Below are positions 1 through 8,039 of a stretch of 64,000 nucleotides of DNA, in pieces. The DNA is from UBA11740 sp035635855 (GTDB lineage: Bacteria > Acidobacteriota > Blastocatellia > Pyrinomonadales > Pyrinomonadaceae), in assembly GCA_035635855.1 (NCBI GenBank), contig DASQAF010000049.1:186001-250000 (forward strand), given 5' to 3'. The stretch's first letter is position 1; the number at the start of each line of letters is the position of its first letter. The position numbers were made by a program, and so were the translations under genes. The notes under the pieces were generated by a model. That model was not told where the DNA came from, did not search any database, and saw nothing but the letters and a program-made list of their open reading frames with translations.

Positions 1-1
1 A

Positions 2-2119
2 AAGTTCAAGATCGCGAAGCGCGCTTACGAACAGGCCACCGATGAGCTCGGGCTTCCGGCATCTGACATTTTCTTTGATCCGCTGGCACTGCCGATCTCA
101 ACCGGCATTGAAGAGGACCGCCGTAATGCACTGGAGACAATTGAAGGCATCAAGCGCATCAAGGCGGAGTTGCCAGGCTGCTTTACCATCCTCGGCGTGT
201 CGAACATTTCGTTCGGCCTCAACCCCGCATCGCGCGTGGTCCTCAACTCTGTCTTTCTGCACGACGCAGTGGAAGCTGGCCTAGATGCGGCGATTGTGAA
301 CGCTAGCAAGATCGAGCCTTTGAATCGCATTGGCGAACAGGAACTCAAAGTGGCGCGCGATCTGATCTATGACCGGCGTGAGTTCGACGGGGATGTCTGT
401 ACCTACGATCCGCTGACGCAGTTCACCACGCTGTTCGAGAACGTAAAAACAAAGAGCGCGAAGAAGGCAAGCAAAGGCGAAACAGTCGAAGAGCGGCTAA
501 AGAACCACATTATTGATGGTGAGAAGATCGGCCTTGAAAACGAGTTGACGACTGCTCTCAAAACATATTCTGCGCTCGACATTATCAACAACATCTTGCT
601 CGAAGGCATGAAAGTGGTCGGCGATCTATTCGGCAGCGGGCAGATGCAGCTTCCTTTTGTATTGCAGTCCGCCGAAGCGATGAAAGCTGCCGTGCGTTTC
701 CTCGAGCCGTTCATGGAAAAGAAGGGTGGGGCGACCGCTAAGGGCACGATGGTCCTGGCGACCGTCAAAGGCGACGTGCACGACATTGGCAAGAACCTGG
801 TCGACATTATTCTGACGAATAACGGCTATCGCGTGATCAACCTCGGCATCAAGCAGACCATCGACACGATTTTGAATGCTTACGAAGAACACAAAGCCGA
901 CGCCATCGGCATGAGCGGTTTGCTGGTAAAGTCCACGCTGATCATGAAAGACAATCTGGAAGTCATGAACGAGCGCGGCGTTGAGGTCCCCGTCGTTCTG
1001 GGCGGAGCAGCGTTGACGCGCCGTTATGTTGAAGACGACCTGAAGTCGCTCTATAAAGGCACGTTGTTTTATGCCCGCGATGCGTTCGCCGGACTGCATA
1101 CGATGGACAAACTGATGTCGGGTGACGGGCACGTCGAAGAAGAGCATGCCAAAGCTGCGGTTGCGGCGGCGGGTGAAAACGGCGATCGCGGTGAAGAGGC
1201 CGAAGATCTGATTGGTGAAGAAGCAAAGCGCGGCATTCGAAAGTCTGCGAGACCGCGAGGTGTGACAAGAAGTTCCGGCGATACCACGCACACCGTACGT
1301 TCAGATGTGCGCACGGATGTGGCAATTCCACAGCCGCCTTTCTTTGGCTCGTGCGTCATTCGCGACATTCCGCTGGAAGATGTTTTCGCGTACGTTAACG
1401 AAACCGCTCTGTTCAAGGGGCAGTGGCAGTTCAAGCAGGGAAGAACCTCGGCGGAAGAATATCAGGCCCTGGTCGCGTCTAAGGTGCGGCCGGTTTATGA
1501 AGAACTGAAGGAGCGCTCTGTGCGTGAAGGGCTGCTGGTGCCGCGCGTAGTTTACGGTTACTTTCCGGCCCAATCAGCGGGAAACGATTTGATCGTTTAC
1601 GACGGCGACGCGAGGACCGAGCGCGCGCGTTTTACTTTTCCGCGACAACCGGCAGGGAAGCGGCTTTGCCTGGCCGATTACTTCGCGTCCGTCGATTCAG
1701 GCCGCATGGATATCGTCGCGTTTGACCTGGTGACGGTTGGCCGGCGGGCCAGCGAATATTCGCAGGAGCTTTTCAAGCGAGACAACTACGCCGACTATCT
1801 CTATTTCCACGGGCTTAGCGTCGAAAGCGCCGAAGCGCTGGCGGAGTACTGGCACAAACATATTCGTCAGGAATTGAGCATCGCTGATTCTGATGCGAAG
1901 AATCTTAATGAACTGTTTCGCCAGGGTTATCAAGGCTCCCGGTTCAGTTTTGGCTATCCGGCGTGTCCGAGTCTCGAAGACCAGTTGAAGCTTTTCGAAC
2001 TGCTCGACCCGGCGCGCATCGACGTTGAGTTGAGTGAAGAATTTCAGCTTGAGCCGGAACAGTCGACTTCGGCGATCGTGATCCATCATCCGGAAGCAAG
2101 GTACTTTTCGATTGAGTGA
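2..2119 (+). CDS. metH: Cobalamin-dependent methionine synthase, C-terminal part (5' end outside window)
   Basis: Makes methionine from homocysteine using methyl-tetrahydrofolate and a cobalamin cofactor, in the cytosol. The frame is open from base 2, so the homocysteine domain and most of the pterin domain lie upstream. Visible parts in order are the end of the folate-binding barrel (ILGVSNISFGLNP), the four-helix cap, the B12-binding Rossmann domain with the D-x-H-x-x-G ligand motif (GDVHDIGKN, about nt 770-795), a charged Glu/Ala/Lys linker (about nt 1140-1310), and the reactivation domain that binds S-adenosylmethionine (GYFPA, then FGYPACPS near the end). The reactivation domain is complete, so this is the full-length class. 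The linker is longer than I would expect and looks disordered. No regulatory sequence is visible because the start is missing. Confidence 0.96.
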   Translation, partial: KFKIAKRAYEQATDELGLPASDIFFDPLALPISTGIEEDRRNALETIEGIKRIKAELPGCFTILGVSNISFGLNPASRVVLNSVFLHDAVEAGLDAAIVNASKIEPLNRIGEQELKVARDLIYDRREFDGDVCTYDPLTQFTTLFENVKTKSAKKASKGETVEERLKNHIIDGEKIGLENELTTALKTYSALDIINNILLEGMKVVGDLFGSGQMQLPFVLQSAEAMKAAVRFLEPFMEKKGGATAKGTMVLATVKGDVHDIGKNLVDIILTNNGYRVINLGIKQTIDTILNAYEEHKADAIGMSGLLVKSTLIMKDNLEVMNERGVEVPVVLGGAALTRRYVEDDLKSLYKGTLFYARDAFAGLHTMDKLMSGDGHVEEEHAKAAVAAAGENGDRGEEAEDLIGEEAKRGIRKSARPRGVTRSSGDTTHTVRSDVRTDVAIPQPPFFGSCVIRDIPLEDVFAYVNETALFKGQWQFKQGRTSAEEYQALVASKVRPVYEELKERSVREGLLVPRVVYGYFPAQSAGNDLIVYDGDARTERARFTFPRQPAGKRLCLADYFASVDSGRMDIVAFDLVTVGRRASEYSQELFKRDNYADYLYFHGLSVESAEALAEYWHKHIRQELSIADSDAKNLNELFRQGYQGSRFSFGYPACPSLEDQLKLFELLDPARIDVELSEEFQLEPEQSTSAIVIHHPEARYFSIE

Positions 2120-2190
2120 GATCCCGCCTGCGTGTAGCGGCAGCGCTTGTCCCTGCCCGCAATCCCGTTTAAGTTAGTAATATCAAAACC

Positions 2191-3093
2191 ATGCCCGACG
2201 AGGTCTTAATGCGTTCGGAGATTCTACGGGCAGAGACAGGCCCTGCCCTTACAGACGTGCTTGTGCCCACGGCGGAAGAACTTGCCGTCCTTTCCCCCTT
2301 CGAGCGTTTCGCCTTCCGCGTTACACACCGCATGAATCTGGGCCGCTGGAAACGCTTCTGGACCTGGTGTCAGAGTTTCTTCGGGGCGGGCTGGATTCAG
2401 CTTTCGGCTTACAACCTGATGCGCGTGTATGGCCTCGAGAACATCGAAGCCGTCGATCATGATCGTCCGATCCTGTTGGTCGCGAATCATCGATCGTTCT
2501 TCGACATGTACACGGTCTCGACCGTCTTGTTTCGTCGCACACCCTGGCGCAAGCAGCTTTTCTTTCCGGTGCGCGGCCGCTTCTTTTATCAATCACTCGC
2601 TGGCATGTTTGTAAATCTGGTGATGGGCTGGTGGTCGATGTATCCGCCGTTCTTTATTACCGGCGAAGATCCGCTGCCGGCCAAACGTCCGTTTGATAAA
2701 TACTCGATGCGGCGCCTGGCCCAGCTTTGCCGTGAAGGCGCCGGCAACGTGATCGGTTTTCATCCCGAGGGTACGCGTAACAAAGGCGCCGATCCATATT
2801 CCTATCTTCGTCCGCAACCCGGCGTCGGCAAACTGATCAAGGACGCGAACCCGCAGGTGGTTCCGGTTTTCATTGCTGGCCTGGGTAATAAGTTAGCGAA
2901 ACAGGTTTTAGGAAACTGGTTTGGCGGCGACAAGATTCGAATTCATTTTGGCAAGCAACTGGATTTGTCAGAGTTCATGGCGAAAAAAGATCGGGTGCGA
3001 ACCTATAAGGAAATCGCTGATTTTGTGATGAGCAAGATTGCGGAACTTGGCGAAGCTGATCGGGAATTGTATGCAGACGGAGAAAAATCTTAA
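2191..3093 (+). CDS. Lysophospholipid acyltransferase, PlsC family
   Basis: Likely a 1-acylglycerol-3-phosphate acyltransferase that moves an acyl group onto a lysophospholipid at the inner membrane. The 300-residue protein has the catalytic H-x4-D box (NHRSFFD, about residue 95) and the phosphate-binding FHPEGTR box (about residue 190). Hydrophobic stretches around the first box suit membrane association. The ATG at 2191 has no strong Shine-Dalgarno; another ATG lies six codons on. It lies 71 bases after metH and is followed by a lipid kinase, so the two downstream genes form a plausible phospholipid pair. The stop codon is the first base triplet of a hairpin repeat. The acyl donor and acceptor cannot be told from sequence. 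Confidence 0.88.
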   Translation: MPDEVLMRSEILRAETGPALTDVLVPTAEELAVLSPFERFAFRVTHRMNLGRWKRFWTWCQSFFGAGWIQLSAYNLMRVYGLENIEAVDHDRPILLVANHRSFFDMYTVSTVLFRRTPWRKQLFFPVRGRFFYQSLAGMFVNLVMGWWSMYPPFFITGEDPLPAKRPFDKYSMRRLAQLCREGAGNVIGFHPEGTRNKGADPYSYLRPQPGVGKLIKDANPQVVPVFIAGLGNKLAKQVLGNWFGGDKIRIHFGKQLDLSEFMAKKDRVRTYKEIADFVMSKIAELGEADRELYADGEKS

Positions 3094-3179
3094 CGCAGAG
3101 GGCGCAAAGGATTACGCAAAGAACGCAGAGGAAAAAACCTTTGCGTTCCCTGCGAATAACTCTGCGTCCTTTGCGTTTA
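3091..3179. repeat. Hairpin repeat, family A (CGCAGAG/CGCAAAG words)
   Basis: Two arms (3091-3131 and 3138-3178) are imperfect inverted copies around a six-base A-rich loop. Each arm is made of repeated words of the type CGCAGAGG and CGCAAAGG. The left arm starts at the stop codon of the acyltransferase and the right arm ends about 27 bases before the lipid kinase. There is no T-tract after the stem, so it is not a standard terminator. Related copies are at 4184, 32753, 35136 and 37731. Confidence 0.8.
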
Positions 3180-3204
3180 TCTTCGTTCAGAACAAACTCA
3201 ACTC

Positions 3205-4155
3205 ATGACGTTACCACTGGTTATCGTTAACCCCGCTGCCGCCGATGGCGCTACGCGCGATGCCTGGCCAAAGATCGCCAGCGACCTGCGCACGCATTTT
3301 GGCGCATTCTCGGTTGCTTTCACGGAAGCAGCTGGGCACGGGCGCCAACTGGCGGCGGAAGCCGCAAAGCAGGGAGTGAAACTGATCATTGCCTGCGGTG
3401 GCGACGGTACGATCTCGGAAGTTGTGAATGGAATCCTCGAATCCAATGAGTCAACCGAACTCGGTGTGCTACCGAGTGGTACGGGCGGCGATTTCCGGCG
3501 CACTCTGCGCATGCCTAACAATGTCGCTGCCGCTGCGCGCGCGTTAAGTAACGGTCGCACGCGCACGATCGACGCCGGTCGGGTGACTTTTGTTAATGAT
3601 AGCGGCGAGCGCGAGACGCGCTTCTTTATCAACGTAGCCAGTTTCGGCATGAGTACGGCGGTGCTCGACAAAACGGCCAGCGGCGAAGCTAAGAAATGGA
3701 TTCCTGGCTTTGCTCCGCGTAAACTCAGCAGCAAACTCTCTTACGCTGCGGCGACCGTGCAGACGACGCTTTCATCTACGCCTACGGAAGTTCACGTGCA
3801 GCTTGACGAGTTACCGGAGCGGCGTTTGCGCGTGGCCGAGTTCTGCGTGGCCAATGCGCGTTATTACGGCGGGGCCATGAAGATCGCTCCCGACGCGAAA
3901 CTCGACGATGGCGAATTCGATATCATCACGATTGGTGACGCCAGCGCGTTTCGAATTCTCGCCAACTCGCCGCGACTTTATTTTGGCGCCCACCTGCGGA
4001 TGAACGAAGTAACCCACGCGCTCGCCAAACAGGTCGTCGCGCGACCAGTCAAAACGGATGAGGAAGTGCGAGTCGAACTCGATGGCGAAGTAGTCGGTCG
4101 CTTACCCGCGACCTTTCAGATCATGCCGCTGGCATTGCGCGTGCGGTGTCCGTGA
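3205..4155 (+). CDS. Diacylglycerol/lipid kinase, DagK-YegS family
   Basis: A soluble lipid kinase that phosphorylates diacylglycerol or a related lipid at the membrane surface. The 316-residue protein is the usual family length. It shows the N-terminal VNPAA strand, the nucleotide-binding GGDGT motif (ACGGDGTISEVVNG, about residue 70) and the PSGTGGDF motif (about residue 95), followed by the C-terminal beta-sandwich with GGAMKIAPDAKLDDGEFD. It follows the PlsC-like gene in the same direction, consistent with phosphatidic acid turnover. The exact lipid substrate (diacylglycerol, sphingoid base or ceramide) is not shown by sequence. Confidence 0.9.
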   Translation: MTLPLVIVNPAAADGATRDAWPKIASDLRTHFGAFSVAFTEAAGHGRQLAAEAAKQGVKLIIACGGDGTISEVVNGILESNESTELGVLPSGTGGDFRRTLRMPNNVAAAARALSNGRTRTIDAGRVTFVNDSGERETRFFINVASFGMSTAVLDKTASGEAKKWIPGFAPRKLSSKLSYAAATVQTTLSSTPTEVHVQLDELPERRLRVAEFCVANARYYGGAMKIAPDAKLDDGEFDIITIGDASAFRILANSPRLYFGAHLRMNEVTHALAKQVVARPVKTDEEVRVELDGEVVGRLPATFQIMPLALRVRCP

Positions 4156-4183
4156 GAGGTGGTAGGGTCTTAGTCTGATTTAC

Positions 4184-4268
4184 TCTCTGCGCAAGCTCCG
4201 CGTTCTCTGCGTCTCGGCGGTGGGTCCTGGCGCGAAAAGCTTACCGCAGAGGTCGCAGAGAAGAGCTG
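4184..4268. repeat. Hairpin repeat, family A
   Basis: An inverted repeat in the opposite phase to the copy at 3091. The left arm has CTCTGCG words and the right arm the matching CGCAGAG words, around a loop of about 25 bases. It fills most of the gap between the lipid kinase and the next gene on the same strand. The right arm ends shortly before the ribosome binding site of that gene. Confidence 0.7.
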
Positions 4269-4301
4269 AGCTAAGCTAAGAGACTTCTTAGGAGCAAATC
4301 G

Positions 4302-4700
4302 GTGGCAAAGCGAAGTCAAAAGTCCGCTCGAGGCTGGTTAAGGTACGAGCGAAGACACGATGAGCTTGCGCCCCGGTCGGTTTTCGTCAAGCGGATCATC
4401 GCCTCGCTGGCCATCGCTCTTTGCCTGATCATGGTCGCTCTGTTCATTGGGATATGCGGCTATCACCTTCTCGCCGGCTTCGGCTGGATTGATTCTTTGC
4501 TTGAAGCGTCGATGATTCTGGGCGGCATGGGGCCGGTGAATCAGTTACCGACTGAGGCCGCGAAAGTCTTCGCCTCAATTTATGCCCTGTTCAGCGGCTT
4601 GATCCTGATCGCGCTGATGGGAATTATTCTTTCGCCGGTAGTCCATCGCATCATGCACAAGTTTCATGTGGATGAAAAAGATGTTAATAAAGGTCGGTGA
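4302..4700 (+). CDS. Small two-helix membrane protein, function unknown
   Basis: A 132-residue protein I cannot assign. It has a basic N-terminal 30 residues, a first membrane helix (about 30-55, IIASLAIALCLIMVALFIG), a loop of about 40 residues, a second helix (about 95-118) and a short charged tail. The start is a GTG at 4302 preceded by TAGGAG, a good ribosome binding site. The loop carries GGMGPVNQLP, a motif I associate with small integral membrane proteins of soil bacteria but cannot name. It lies between two hairpin repeats and co-directional neighbours. Confidence 0.7.
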   Translation: MAKRSQKSARGWLRYERRHDELAPRSVFVKRIIASLAIALCLIMVALFIGICGYHLLAGFGWIDSLLEASMILGGMGPVNQLPTEAAKVFASIYALFSGLILIALMGIILSPVVHRIMHKFHVDEKDVNKGR

Positions 4701-4723
4701 CTGCGAACGGAGTTCGATTTATT

Positions 4724-4809
4724 CCCTCTCCCCTGGGAGAGGGTAAGGGTGAGGGCTTGAGCGCTGCTAGCCCCTCAACCCCAACCCTTCTCCCAAAGGG
4801 AGAAGGGAG
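4724..4809. repeat. Hairpin repeat, family C (CCCTCTCCC.GGGAGAGGG type)
   Basis: Left arm 4724-4759 is itself a small palindrome (CCCTCTCCCCTGGGAGAGGG) followed by AAGGGTGAGGG. The right arm 4771-4807 is the inverted copy. Translated in one frame it gives an SPLGEGKGEG-like peptide, a known source of false N-terminal extensions, so the following gene was not started here. Confidence 0.75.
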
Positions 4810-4897
4810 GAAGAACATCGTGCAAGCTGTAAGCTTGCGATTGACTAATTGCAATAAACTCAATCCGTTAGCTCGCACATCCCTAAGGAGGTTCCTC

Positions 4898-5329
4898 ATG
4901 TCAGAACAAAACACCCTGGCAGAAAACAAAGCTCTGATTCGCCGTTGGTTCGAAGAGGTCTGGAACAAGGGTCGTGCCGATGCCATCGCAGAGATGATGG
5001 CTGAAGACGCCGTCGCGCATGGACTCTCAGACGACGCCGCGAAACCCTTGCGTGGGCCGCAAGGCTTTCTGCCTTTTCATGCGCAGTTTCGCGAAGCCTT
5101 TCCCAACATCGAAGTCGTCGTCGAAGATACGATTGCCGAAGGCGATAAGGTCGCGGCGCGTTGCTCAGTTAGAGGTAAGCATGTGGGCGACAGCCTGGGA
5201 TTCAAGGCTACTGGAGCTCAAGCTGAATTCGACGGCATCACTATCGTCAAAGTCAAAGACGGCAAGATAGTGGAAGCCTGGAACAACTTTGATTTTATGA
5301 AGATGTACAAGCAACTGGGGGCGATTTGA
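4898..5329 (+). CDS. SnoaL-like ester cyclase / NTF2-fold protein
   Basis: A 143-residue cytosolic protein of the SnoaL-like polyketide cyclase family. The cone-shaped NTF2 fold is shown by RRWFEEVWNKG, the HGLSDDA segment, HAQFREAFPNIEVVVED, the strand pattern around VAARCSVRGKH, and the C-terminal KIVEAWNNFDFMKMYKQLG. The ATG at 4898 has AAGGAGG eight bases upstream, which decides the start. An upstream in-frame ATG at 4697 would add 67 residues, mostly translated hairpin repeat. Members range from cyclases to proteins of unknown role, so the reaction cannot be given. Confidence 0.88.
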   Translation: MSEQNTLAENKALIRRWFEEVWNKGRADAIAEMMAEDAVAHGLSDDAAKPLRGPQGFLPFHAQFREAFPNIEVVVEDTIAEGDKVAARCSVRGKHVGDSLGFKATGAQAEFDGITIVKVKDGKIVEAWNNFDFMKMYKQLGAI

Positions 5330-5384
5330 TCGGCAAATCGTGTCCTCCTCCTGTGGATCTGCTCGCGCTTTCCGCGTTCGCTAG

Positions 5385-6659
5385 TTACTGCCTGGCAGGC
5401 GGCTTGGCGGAGCGATCCAGTGGCAACCGCTTGAGATCGATCACTTCCAGCTCGTTGGAATTGTAGTTGGCCACGAACAAAGTCTGGCCGTCCGGCGAGT
5501 GCCCGAACTCGCGGGGGAAAGCGCCCGCGGGCACGCTTCCCAGAATCGCCGCTTGACCAGCGCCGACGTTTGCGGCATCAATCACGGTCAACGTCTGCCG
5601 CGCAGTTCTGTTGCTGGAAAAGCGGTTTGAATTACTGACGAAGACCAGCTTTCCTTCATTGGCTACGGCGACTCCGACCGGAGCCGTTCCTACTGGAACC
5701 TGACCGACGCGCGCGTGCGCAACATCAGTTCGCAGCGCCGTCGCATCAAAGGCCATCAGCGCATTGCTGTTTCGCGCCGTGACGAAGACGCGCTCCCCAG
5801 TGGGAGAGATCGCCATTCGCACCGGACTGCAGCCGGCCGGTACTTTTGAAATCACCGAGCTTGCGGGGTCGGTTTTCGCGCGCGTTACGTCGACGACGAT
5901 GATCGCCCCTTCGGGATATTGAGGCTTCGCCGTGGCCGGATCCTGCCCTTCCGGCTTACACGCAATCGGCCAGTTGAATGATTTCGGCGCGCCCTGACTC
6001 GTGGTGTACAGCCAGCGATCATCGGGAGAAAATGTAAGAGCGATCGGAGCGGTGCCCACGGAGATCTTCCCCACTTTCGCGCTGTCTTTGAAGCCCTCCG
6101 AGCGGGCCTTTTCCAAATTGATCACCGTAATGGTTTCAGTGTTCTCGTCACTGACAAACAGGAACCTGTCGTCGGCAGTCACGTTGACATAGACGCTGCC
6201 GGAAAAATCTCCATCGCTGATATAACCCAGAATTGGGTCGCCAATACCGGCGGTCATCCGCATCACGTCCAGAAAAACAACGTAGTCATCATCGGCAACG
6301 ATTAACAGTTTGCCGTCGTGAGTCATCACCATCCCGGTTGGGCCCGCTTCGATGGGAAAGACTTTCTTCAGGATGATCTGCCCGTCCATCCGACTCAACA
6401 TCGCCACGCCGTTTGCGGATTTCGGATTTGAGCTGGTGACCGACACAAAAAGCCAGCAACCGTCCTTGCTGGATATGGTGCTGAATGGATGACCGGGCAG
6501 TGGCACGTACGAGATCGGATCCTTCGGGGCCGCGTTGCAACGTGAAGCGCGTTTGGCGTCAGCGGTTTGAGCGAACGTGGTCGCAGTTAAGAGTAAGACA
6601 ATGCCACCGATCTTGAGCAAGACAAATAGGCTCATCGTCATCCGCTTTCCGAGATTCAT
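5385..6659 (-). CDS. Secreted YVTN-type beta-propeller protein
   Basis: A 424-residue exported protein with a signal peptide (MTMSLFVLLKIGGIVLLLTATTFAQ, ending in AQ). The rest is a seven-bladed propeller of the lactonase/YVTN class. Repeats such as LLIVADDDYVVFLDV, LFVSDENTETITVINL, VFVTARNSNALMAFD, LVFVSNSNR and LFVANYNSNELEVIDL recur about every 45-50 residues. No lactonase catalytic set is evident, so it may be a binding or scaffold protein of the periplasm. It stands alone on the minus strand after the lipid locus; whether it is co-transcribed with the epimerase gene 70 bases upstream is uncertain. Confidence 0.85.
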   Translation of the reverse strand: MNLGKRMTMSLFVLLKIGGIVLLLTATTFAQTADAKRASRCNAAPKDPISYVPLPGHPFSTISSKDGCWLFVSVTSSNPKSANGVAMLSRMDGQIILKKVFPIEAGPTGMVMTHDGKLLIVADDDYVVFLDVMRMTAGIGDPILGYISDGDFSGSVYVNVTADDRFLFVSDENTETITVINLEKARSEGFKDSAKVGKISVGTAPIALTFSPDDRWLYTTSQGAPKSFNWPIACKPEGQDPATAKPQYPEGAIIVVDVTRAKTDPASSVISKVPAGCSPVRMAISPTGERVFVTARNSNALMAFDATALRTDVAHARVGQVPVGTAPVGVAVANEGKLVFVSNSNRFSSNRTARQTLTVIDAANVGAGQAAILGSVPAGAFPREFGHSPDGQTLFVANYNSNELEVIDLKRLPLDRSAKPPARQ

Positions 6660-6729
6660 ATGCGGCGCCTCCCTTTGAGCAACGAAGGTTTTTCGGCCAG
6701 GTTAATCCCGGCACTACAGGATTATTTGA

Positions 6730-7818
6730 CTAACGCACTCCACCCAGAAAATTCTCGCGCACATAATGCACCGTGTCGTTGAGCGTGTCGCCGGGATCGC
6801 GCGGTGTGAAGCCGAGTTCGCGGCGGGCTTTATTGTGATTGAAGTACCAAAAGTACTCGGCCATTTCGATGGTGTCGGCTTCCAGCGGCGACGTCAGGTT
6901 CCATTGCCGAAACAGCGAATCGATCACATGCGCGCCGGTGATCGCGAACTTTGAAGGGAAGGCCAGGCGTGGTGAGGCGACCTTAGTCAGACGTTCGAGT
7001 CGATCGAAAAACTTCACAAAGGTCCAGTTCACCGCGCCCAGCAAATAGCGTTCGCCATGCCGGCCTTTCTGCATCGCCACCCGAAAAGCCTGTGCCGTGT
7101 CCCGCACATCGACAAAGTTCAAACCGCCGTTGGGCACGGCGCTAATTTTCCGAGCCAGGAAATCCAACACAACTTTCGTCGAGCTCAGACGATCATCTCC
7201 CGGCCCCAACAGTAAGCTCGGATTCATGATCACCAGACGCAATCCTTTTCCGCTGAAACGTTCGAGGGCGGCCATCTCCTGGTAGGCCTTGCTGGCGTAA
7301 TAAGGCCAGCGTGCGATGATGTCCAGGGGCGGATTATACGTTTCGTCGGGAACGACATCGCCTTTCTCAGTTACCGCAATCGTACCGCTGCTAGAGGCGA
7401 GCACCATCGTGTGTGCGCCCGCCTTGCGCGCGGCGTCACACAACAGACGAGTGCCCTCAACGTGAAGTCTGTACATTTCGCGGGCGTCGTCTTTCTCGCG
7501 CGAGACCTTCCCCGCCAGGTGATAGATTTCGGTGACACCTTCGACGGCGCGGGCTACATCATCAGCGTTCAGGACTGAGCCGGCGACGGTGTCGACGCCG
7601 AGATCGGCCAGCCATTCCGGCGTCGAATTTGCCATCACGCGCAAATCCTTAACGCCCGATTCAACCAGTTGGCGGACCAGATGCGCGCCGAGAAAGCCTG
7701 TGCCGCCGGTAATCAAGGTTGTCGGCGGGACTTTCTTAACAATGGCCGCGTGCTTTTTCGTGCTCTTCCGGGGCACGATCTGCGCAGTGCGTCTCTTTGG
7801 CGTAGTCTTCTTTGGCAT
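6730..7818 (-). CDS. NAD-dependent epimerase/dehydratase (extended SDR)
   Basis: A 362-residue extended short-chain dehydrogenase. The nucleotide-binding motif TGGTGFLGAHLV starts near residue 37, after an unusual Lys/Arg/Thr-rich leader. The catalytic YxxxK is YYASK (about residue 173), with the upstream serine stretch LASSSGTIAV. The family includes HpnA-type and dihydroflavonol-reductase-like enzymes that reduce or epimerise sugar or lipid carbonyls. It lies downstream of the ElbD-like gene on the same strand, separated by 222 bases holding nested hairpins, so it could act in the same lipid pathway. The start is the only ATG upstream of the glycine motif in good position; the basic leader may be partly disordered. 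Confidence 0.85.
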   Translation of the reverse strand: MPKKTTPKRRTAQIVPRKSTKKHAAIVKKVPPTTLITGGTGFLGAHLVRQLVESGVKDLRVMANSTPEWLADLGVDTVAGSVLNADDVARAVEGVTEIYHLAGKVSREKDDAREMYRLHVEGTRLLCDAARKAGAHTMVLASSSGTIAVTEKGDVVPDETYNPPLDIIARWPYYASKAYQEMAALERFSGKGLRLVIMNPSLLLGPGDDRLSSTKVVLDFLARKISAVPNGGLNFVDVRDTAQAFRVAMQKGRHGERYLLGAVNWTFVKFFDRLERLTKVASPRLAFPSKFAITGAHVIDSLFRQWNLTSPLEADTIEMAEYFWYFNHNKARRELGFTPRDPGDTLNDTVHYVRENFLGGVR

Positions 7819-7828
7819 TCAGTTATTA

Positions 7829-8037
7829 ATCCGCAGATTTCGCAGATTTCAAAGACTTAGAAAATACAAAACGGCGAGTTCCAAACTTCGTCACAGTGAA
7901 TTGAATAAGAGACCTATACCTTTAGAGGCCAGGCACGATCCACGAACTCACACGAAACTGCTTGAAATCAACTGAATAGTTCGTGTGATTTCGTGGATCA
8001 CTCTGCCTCATCTGTGAAATCTGCGTAATCTACGGAT
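7829..8037. repeat. Nested hairpins: outer family B, inner GATCCACGAA family
   Basis: Outer arms are 7829-7849 (ATCCGCAGATTTCGCAGATT) and 8009-8037 (inverted ATCTGCG words). Inside them is an independent hairpin with arms 7937-7959 (GATCCACGAACTCACACGAA) and 7978-8001. The two families share no sequence but have the same build, two word-repeats per arm. The element fills the whole gap between the ElbD-like gene and the epimerase gene. Confidence 0.75.
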
Positions 8038-8039
8038 GG

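Noticed and set aside
4697..4897. N-terminal extension of the SnoaL-like protein
   Set aside because: It is mostly translated hairpin repeat and the ATG at 4898 has a strong ribosome binding site.
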